Positions 5,882-5,935 of a stretch of DNA of 5,935 nucleotides are shown here, in pieces (the stretch's first letter is position 1; each line of letters opens with the position of its first letter). This DNA is from Candidatus Sumerlaeota bacterium (lineage in GTDB: Bacteria > Sumerlaeota > Sumerlaeia > UBA8349). Location of the stretch: positions 1-5,935 of the forward strand of contig DNPO01000412.1 of NCBI GenBank assembly GCA_003501375.1, written 5' to 3'. The notes under the pieces are model-generated. The model had not been told where the DNA came from and did not search any database. It saw only the letters and a list, made by a program, of their open reading frames with translations. The position numbers were made by a program, and so were the translations under genes.

Positions 5882-5918
5882 AACAAGAGATAGATCAACG
5901 CATCATCCTCTTGTTTTT
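5882..5918 (+). terminator. Inverted repeat with T tract near the right edge
   Basis: AACAAGAG (5882-5889) and CTCTTGTT (5908-5915) pair over 8 bp around an 18-base loop and are followed by TTT. This is the more plausible terminator for the membrane-protein/binding-protein unit, though the loop is long and the stem AT-rich. It directly abuts the edge palindrome, so it may instead be part of one composite repeat element. Confidence 0.35.
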
Positions 5919-5934
5919 AGCGCCAACGGCGCGT
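5919..5934. repeat. REP-like GC-rich palindrome at right edge
   Basis: AGCGCCAACGGCGCGT has a perfect 5-bp stem (GCGCC/GGCGC) with an AAC loop. Its reverse complement matches the palindrome at 2-17 at 14 of 16 positions, and the two differences form one swapped base pair in the stem. The pair is therefore in inverted orientation at the two ends of the window. Confidence 0.55.
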
Positions 5935-5935
5935 T

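Noticed and set aside
1..5935. CRISPR array, tRNA, rRNA, transposase or defence genes
   Set aside because: I found no regularly spaced direct repeats, no cloverleaf or rRNA sequence and no protein with motifs of these systems.

Overview
The window looks like chromosomal DNA of a Gram-negative bacterium. Two lipoproteins with a Tol-Pal character (a Pal/OmpA peptidoglycan-binding protein and a coiled-coil plus TPR protein) imply an outer membrane. A DUF2851 protein points towards the PVC group (Verrucomicrobiota, Lentisphaerota or Kiritimatiellota) or Bacteroidota. Mixed base composition with GC-rich genes, sigma70-type promoters and several dispersed intergenic palindromes favour a PVC member. 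This placement is by eye and only moderately sure.

Layout. Positions 1-143: a short GC-rich palindrome at the very edge, then a leader with a second hairpin. 144-827 (+): class I SAM-dependent methyltransferase with a GTG start. 806-2338 (-): DUF2851 protein, whose 3' end overlaps the methyltransferase by 22 bases (convergent). 2405-2470: a nearly perfect long palindrome that looks like a dispersed repeat and, read leftwards, like a terminator. 2505-3257 (-): CpoB/YbgF-like lipoprotein. 3294-3364: a second AT-rich inverted repeat. 3377-3931 (-): Pal-like lipoprotein, with a clear promoter at 4015-4043 and a C/G-rich leader hairpin. 4044-4364: a non-coding divergent spacer with a small dyad. 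4365-4718 (+): small four-helix membrane protein of unknown function. 4743-5762 (+): secreted sugar-type periplasmic binding protein with a strong Shine-Dalgarno. 5763-5935: non-coding tail with weak hairpins, ending in a palindrome that matches the one at position 2 in inverted orientation.

How the genes relate. Pal and the CpoB-like protein probably form one transcription unit that serves the envelope: Pal tethers the outer membrane to peptidoglycan, and the CpoB-like protein is a TPR adaptor. They stand without tolQ, tolR, tolA or tolB next to them. DUF2851 follows in the same direction but seems to have its own extended -10 promoter, placed right after the palindrome. The membrane protein and the binding protein probably form a two-gene rightward operon. 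No ABC permease or ATPase is visible, so the binding protein is either an orphan or is served by components elsewhere.

I see no defence system, transposase, CRISPR array, tRNA or rRNA. The unusual material is mostly non-coding: the matched palindromes at the two window ends and the long inverted repeats in both gene junctions of the leftward cluster.
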